From positions 5,828,001 to 5,892,000 of the forward strand of contig NC_091968.1 of the NCBI RefSeq assembly GCF_036711975.1: a stretch of 64,000 nucleotides of DNA, read 5' to 3'. Shown here one piece after another: positions 59,716-64,000 of this stretch (positions within the stretch are counted from its first letter, which is position 1; each line of letters starts with the position of its first letter). The notes under the pieces are model-generated. The model had not been told where the DNA came from. It worked only from the letters and a program-made list of their open reading frames with translations, and ran no database searches. Source of the stretch: Onthophagus taurus. Its lineage: Eukaryota > Arthropoda > Insecta > Coleoptera > Scarabaeidae. The translations under genes were made by a program, and so were the position numbers.

Positions 59716-59846
59716 TACAGAGTGTTAATTAATTATCGTATCCGACGTATGCAACCAATATCACAGTATTGGTATTGCAATACGCAAATCTTGTATTATA
59801 TTATATTGTAATATTGGTTGCATACTTGCAATTAATTAACACAGTG
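59716..59846. mobile_element. About 130-bp hairpin MITE
   Basis: The arms GTGTTAATTAATT and GTATGCAACCAATA on the left are matched by TATTGGTTGCATAC and AATTAATTAACAC on the right, with a short AT-rich centre. Non-coding. Confidence 0.7.
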
Positions 59847-60055
59847 TATATAAATAAATAAAAGAAAATTAATTAATAGAAAACTTTTATTATTTAAAAA
59901 AAGAATCAACAAATAAGATTAATATTAAAAATGTAACAACAAAAAAATAATAACAACAAAATGATCTACAAAAAAAACAGTTTTTTAACACAGAAAGAAC
60001 AACAACGTTTATTTACAATATCCTACTTTTTCTTCTTCAGTCTTCAAACACCGAT

Positions 60056-61744
60056 TTAATGGTGATAATGGAGGGCTTCGATGGGAATGTCGTGGACACT
60101 CGAGGATAAAACTCCAGCAATTTCGCTGCCGTGTTCGCCGACATCGTAACTGGACGCACCAGCGTAAGCTCCGAGCCCTTCGTGACCACCTTCTTCAGCG
60201 TGTTGACCAGATTTTCCACCTACTCCAGCTGAGATGAAGCTGCCACCGAAGATACCTTGGTGACCACCTGAAAAAAAAGGTAAATAAAATTAATTAATTA
60301 TTAAAATATGTCGCAACTTCATCTTTGTATCATGAGTTTTATAAGGATTATATTATATACTGTTACATTAAGGTGTTGCCAACATCATGGCTAACCTGTG
60401 TACCTTTTGGAGAATTGAATGTTATTTCTAAAGAGGTGTGCTTAACATTTTTTGCTAAAAGAAAGCAAAAACTCCAGTCTGCAGAATTTGTGCGCAATCA
60501 CTTTTGCAATTAACTTTGAGGCTGTCAAAATCAAAAAGATTGCATGCTTTACTATATTCTGTGACAGTGTAGAATTAGCTTTGATGTTGAGAGTTTTGTT
60601 TGGAGTGTTTCCTAAAGATTTTCAACGATATCTAGGAATACCTAATAGTTTTCAACGACATCTAGAAAGTCCTAAAAATGTTTTGGGAGTTCCAAGAATT
60701 GTTCAAGATCTTCAAACGATTTGCATAAACGTCAAAATATTTTTTTGGGTGGTTTTTAAAGAAATTCAAAGATATCTTGAGATTCTAAAAGTCTCCAATA
60801 ATATCCAGAAATCTCTAAAGTTGTATTGTGATGGGTTTGGAAAGTCTTTAGTACACTTTTAGAGGTTTTCAAAGGATAATCGCAGATATTTAAAGATTCC
60901 AAAAAGTTTTCAATGATATCCTGAAACTTCCAAAGTTGTCTTGAGATTACCAGAACATTTGTTAGGTCTTTAATAGATTTGTAAAGACAATAAAATATTT
61001 TTGGAGGAAAATTAAAAATGTCTAGAGATTACAAAAACTTTCCAATGATATCCAGAAACTACTAAAGACGTCTTGTGAGTTACCAATGAGATCCACGAAG
61101 TTGCAGAAATTTCCAAACAAATTTTGGAAGCTTTAATAGATTTCCATTACGAATAAAACATTATTAGAGAAAGTTTCCAACGATTTTCAGAAACTCCTAA
61201 AGGTAAAATATTTCTTACTTAGTTGTTATAGTTATAGCAGAATAGAAAACAATAATTTATATTTAAATTTTTTTATTACCTCCATCAGTTAAGTCTAAAG
61301 TTTGTCCTTGAGGTGCTTGTCCACCACCAACAACACTAGTTCCATGATGATAATCTCCATCGCCTCCGGCTTGTTGAAGGCTATCACCTCCAGCAGATTC
61401 TAATCCAGAGTAACTGCCAGCTCCAAAACTGCTGCCACCATAATCATCTCCACCACCACCTCCGAAACTCAAAGTTTCATGACCTAACAAATTTCAATTA
61501 ATTATATTTAATTAAATCCGTTTGCTTATTAGGTGCATAACTTTCTTTTCACTTTCCAATTGTGATAGATTAAAAAAGTGTTGGGAAAGTTTAATAACTT
61601 AAAACATACCTCCGAGAAGTGTTCCACAGAAAACTCCATCGAAAACGACAACAACCAAAAGGATAATGAACTAGAAATAAAAATGCAATTTTTTAATTTA
61701 TTCAAACAAATTTAAAAGTTAATAAGAATAACTACCTTAACCAT
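60056..61744 (-). CDS. Secreted Gly/His-rich cuticle-type protein
   Basis: Four exons (minus): 61736-61744 (9 nt, MVK), 61610-61670, 61280-61483, 60056-60267. Phases 0, 1, 1; 161 residues. The N-terminus MVKFIILLVVVVFDGVFCGT is a signal peptide, most of it in exon 2. The mature part is rich in Gly, Ser, His and Asp (SFGGGGGDDYGGSSFGAGSY, GDYHHGTSVVGG, GGHQGIFGGS) and ends in IPIEALHYHH. A tiny first exon plus a signal-peptide exon is a common layout of insect cuticular and other secreted low-complexity proteins. The role is likely structural (cuticle or chorion) but unproven. The promoter is at 61789-61824; AATAAA is at 60008-60013 (minus). Intron 3 holds a minisatellite. Confidence 0.8.
60590..61200. 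repeat. Degenerate minisatellite in the cuticle-gene intron
   Basis: Phrases such as TTTTCAACGATATCTAGGAA, ATATCCAGAAATCTCTAAAG and AAATTCAAAGATATCT recur irregularly. The same family fills parts of WSD-C intron 2 (48890-49450, 52180-52970). Confidence 0.65.
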
Positions 61745-61788
61745 TTTTATTTAGTGGGTAATGTTTTAGTGAGCTGTTAACTTGAAAG

Positions 61789-61824
61789 ACTGATTATAAC
61801 TTCCGCTGGTTGGATCTTTTTATA
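61789..61824 (-). promoter_or_regulatory. Core promoter of the cuticle-type gene
   Basis: On the minus strand TATAAAAA (61817-61824) lies 33 bases upstream of the A of an arthropod initiator TCAGT (61789-61793). The predicted transcript starts at 61791, giving a 5' UTR of about 47 nt before the ATG at 61744. Confidence 0.7.
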
Positions 61825-62314
61825 TCTAAGATCCCTTCTAAAATGAACGGTTCTTTCGGAAGTAACCAGTTGTAAGAAGACTGGTGATTGTGGTGGTGGT
61901 AAAAAGAAAGATTGGATTCCACACTAGCCTTGACATTAGGCGAAAGTCTCTCTCTTTGGGACCGCTTTTGCTTTGCTCCATTTCATCCGCAACGAGAACA
62001 AACCGTTCTTTCCCAATACATAAAATTGATAAACTTACTTTCTGTCCCTCTTTCTCACCTCTGCACTTTTTTCCCTTATTTTCTTATTTATTAACTCGTA
62101 TTTTCATTGCATCCATCCTTTTCCATCAATCTTAATTCAACAAAAGTAAGAGAAACGAAAACGAATAGTTCGTTAACCTCATAATGACGATTTTACTTTC
62201 AATCATTAATAACTTAATGAAAGAAGTCAATTTGGAATTTGGTTTCCATGGAAAAAAGATCAATATATTTTAAATGATTAATTCGTTAAAAATAAAAGTC
62301 AAAAATTAATTGAA
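61825..62314. other. Divergent upstream region
   Basis: About 490 bp between the cuticle-type promoter and the polycystin-like start on the other strand. CT-rich in part (61950-62130). Short frames here have no family resemblance. It should contain the plus-strand promoter, which is not obvious. Confidence 0.4.
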
Positions 62315-63056
62315 ATGGAGTACAGCTCATCATCAGAACACTCCGATAAAGACCGCGAAAAAGACAAAGAGGTTTTCAAAAAAGATAGAAAGTACGATTT
62401 CGATAAATTTCAAAAAACCAAATGGGTCACCGGCGAAATGGGGCCTTATTTCAAAAGGGATTTATTTTTGCTTGTTCACGCTCGAGCGACAATTCTTTAC
62501 GTAGCTTTCGTCGTTTGTTTGACCGTTGGTAAAAATTAATTAAATTAATATTTTAATTTTTATTAAATTAAATCTTTAAAAAGCTGCCCTGGGCATGGTT
62601 GACGACAAAATGTTTTTTATGAGTCAATCGCTTCGCGATCACCTCAAAGAACAAGCCGGCCATGAAAGTCCGACTTTAGAAGAAACTTCCACAGTCAAAT
62701 TTGAAGATATTACGACCATCGAAAAGATGTGGGATTTCATTCGAAATCATTTGATAAAGTATTTACACGCTCAACAATTTCCGGGAACTTTGCGACCTTT
62801 AGAACCAGAAGATGATAATATAACCGATAACGACACGGAAGATGCAATTATTGATGAAGTCGAAGAAATAGAGTTATCTACATTGGAATCTGGATCTTCA
62901 GATGAACCACCAAAACGGAAAAGACAAGCTGATGACACTGCTACATCTGGGAATTCGACAGGAAATGAGAATGACACGTTAGATGAAGACTACGTCGATG
63001 AAGAATTTTTATTTGATAGGTTATTTAATTCAATATACAGTAAATCCTCGATATAA
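62315..63056 (+). CDS. Polycystin-2-like cation channel, 5' part
   Basis: Two exons seen: 62315-62528 and 62584 onward (phase 1, acceptor AAAAAG). The start is ATG at 62315. A charged cytoplasmic N-terminus leads to a first membrane helix (LFLLVHARATILYVAFVVCL, then ALGMV). The polycystin extracellular domain then begins: MFFMSQSLRDHL, then FEDITTIEKMWDFIRNHLIKYLH, matching the TLSSMEDFWKF-type block of PKD2 proteins. After GTLRPLEPE comes an unusual acidic Ser/Thr/Asn-rich stretch of about 65 residues (GSSDEPPKRKRQADDTATSG). The frame stops at 63056, but a donor (ACA then GTAAAT at 63040) could splice to exons beyond the window. The five remaining helices are not in view. Confidence 0.65.
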
Positions 63057-63149
63057 CGGATTAATAAGGAAAAGTAGAATCTAAGAGGACTACTACATCT
63101 CAAAATAAGTGTGTAGTTGAAGGTCCGTTCGTGACGTCAACGCCGAATA

Positions 63150-63685
63150 ACAATTAATACTAGAACTAATATTAGATCTAGAGCTAGAAACATTCGGATT
63201 TAGCCGTCTTAAGACACCTAGAACTAGAAAGTCTAAATTGTTATTCAGTGCTAAATTGTGGTATATATTTGTTGAACTAAAACTAGAACTAACACTAGAC
63301 CAACAACTAAAAGCATTTGGGTTTAGCCGCACGTCTCTAAAGACGGTTAAACCCGAATGCTTCTAGTTCTAGGTCTAATGCTAGTTCTAGTAACAGTGCA
63401 AGTGTAAAACTAGAACTAACGCTGTGTTAGTCGAATTCGAAGTAGTAGTTAGTAGTGTTAGTTCTAGTTTTAATTTTTATGCACTTCTATATTGTTGTGT
63501 ATTTCTATTGAGCTAAAAGTAGAACTAACACTAGACCAACAACTAGAATCATTTGGGTTTAGCCGCACGTCTCTAAAGACGGCTAAACCCGAATGTTTCT
63601 AGTTCTAGTGATAGTGCAAGTGTAAAACTATAACACTAGACCTAGAACTATAAAGTTTCGGGTTTAGCTGTGCGTCTTCACACTA
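63150..63685. repeat. CTAGTTCTAG-type inverted-repeat elements, several copies
   Basis: At least three hairpin cores (GGGTTTAGCC...GGCTAAACCCGAATG near 63320-63358 and 63555-63596, plus a half core near 63195) are separated by AACTAGAACTAACACTAGAC blocks in both orientations. Confidence 0.75.
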
Positions 63686-63739
63686 TAACGGTTATAATGA
63701 CCAAAATTTGTCACGTCATAAATTGAGGTTGAGTATAAA

Positions 63740-64000
63740 AATTAATTATTATCTCAGGAACGAATAGAGATTTTCAAGTACGCTTTTCTTCATGAATATG
63801 ATAATACGTTTCACTATAAGCCCTGAAAATTTCATTAAGAAATCTTAAGAATTCGATTTTGTATGATTTTTTAAAGATAATGACAAACATTGGTAACGTT
63901 ATAAATCAAAGATAAGTTCAAAAAGTATTATCTTTTAAACGGATAGGGATTTTCAAGTGCGGTTTTGTTCATTAAAAAGATCATATGTTTCGCTATAAGC
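63740..64000. repeat. Start of an about 180-bp direct repeat
   Basis: GATTTTCAAGTACG...CGTTTCACTATAAGC (63770-63823) recurs as GATTTTCAAGTGCG...TGTTTCGCTATAAGC (63949-64000). Two units are visible and the array may run off the window. Confidence 0.65.

Noticed and set aside
60037-60219. Minus-strand 60-residue frame starting MENLVNTL
   Set aside because: Out of frame with the spliced cuticle-type gene, which has better splice, stop and composition support.
61484-61490. ATG at the start of the long Gly-rich frame as the true start
   Set aside because: It lies in intron 2. The spliced model from 61744 gives a proper signal peptide and a promoter at the right distance.

Overview
The window looks like an AT-rich insect nuclear genome, most probably a beetle. 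The order is an inference from general familiarity with the gene and repeat content; no marker here proves it. Spliced genes with short GT-AG introns, a nuclear tRNA-Leu, an arthropod TATA plus TCAGT promoter, LINEs of insect type, mariner and pogo elements and many foldback elements all fit. Mobile and repetitive DNA outweighs host coding sequence.

Host genes, left to right: an unrecognised acidic, repeat-bearing protein (4909-6577, minus); a fatty-acid amide hydrolase-type amidase in five phase-0 exons (16433-18211, minus) with tRNA-Leu(CAG) just upstream (18517-18599, minus); three tandem same-strand paralogues of the wax ester synthase/diacylglycerol acyltransferase (WSD) family, here called WSD-A (29285-35957), WSD-B (36506-38383) and WSD-C (45297-53331), all minus; an Mpv17/PMP22-family membrane protein (53867-54622, minus); a small secreted Gly/His-rich cuticle-type protein (60056-61744, minus) with a recognisable core promoter; and, divergent from it, the 5' part of a polycystin-2-like channel gene (62315-63056, plus) that probably continues past the window. 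The amidase and the WSD cluster both suggest acyl-lipid metabolism, but nothing shows that they act together.

Mobile and repeated DNA: a decayed Jockey LINE (300-1830); an RNase H-bearing LINE (2690-4115); a near-complete two-ORF LINE with one nonsense codon (7228-11560) and an internally deleted relative (14690-15782); another LINE split by an insertion (11686-13840); nested foldback elements sharing one terminus (19270-23384), with a long-TIR mariner inside; a LINE fragment with a 12-bp target duplication (24055-24763); a mariner with TA duplication (25249-26464); a pogo-like element sitting at a TA inside an 87-bp CpG-rich satellite (31563-33683), all within WSD-A intron 1; a 4.4-kb element with 0.5-kb inverted repeats (38730-43178); LINE and Penelope remnants (43425-44485); palindromic elements and LINE fragments inside the 5.9-kb WSD-C intron 2; and a 175-bp satellite of about 13.5 units (55745-58140).

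Three things stand out: the WSD cluster, with conserved intron phases and one member carrying a single-base frameshift; the dispersed 87-bp CpG-rich satellite that reverses orientation and shares an end module between two loci; and the 175-bp satellite with signs of an 8-unit higher-order repeat.
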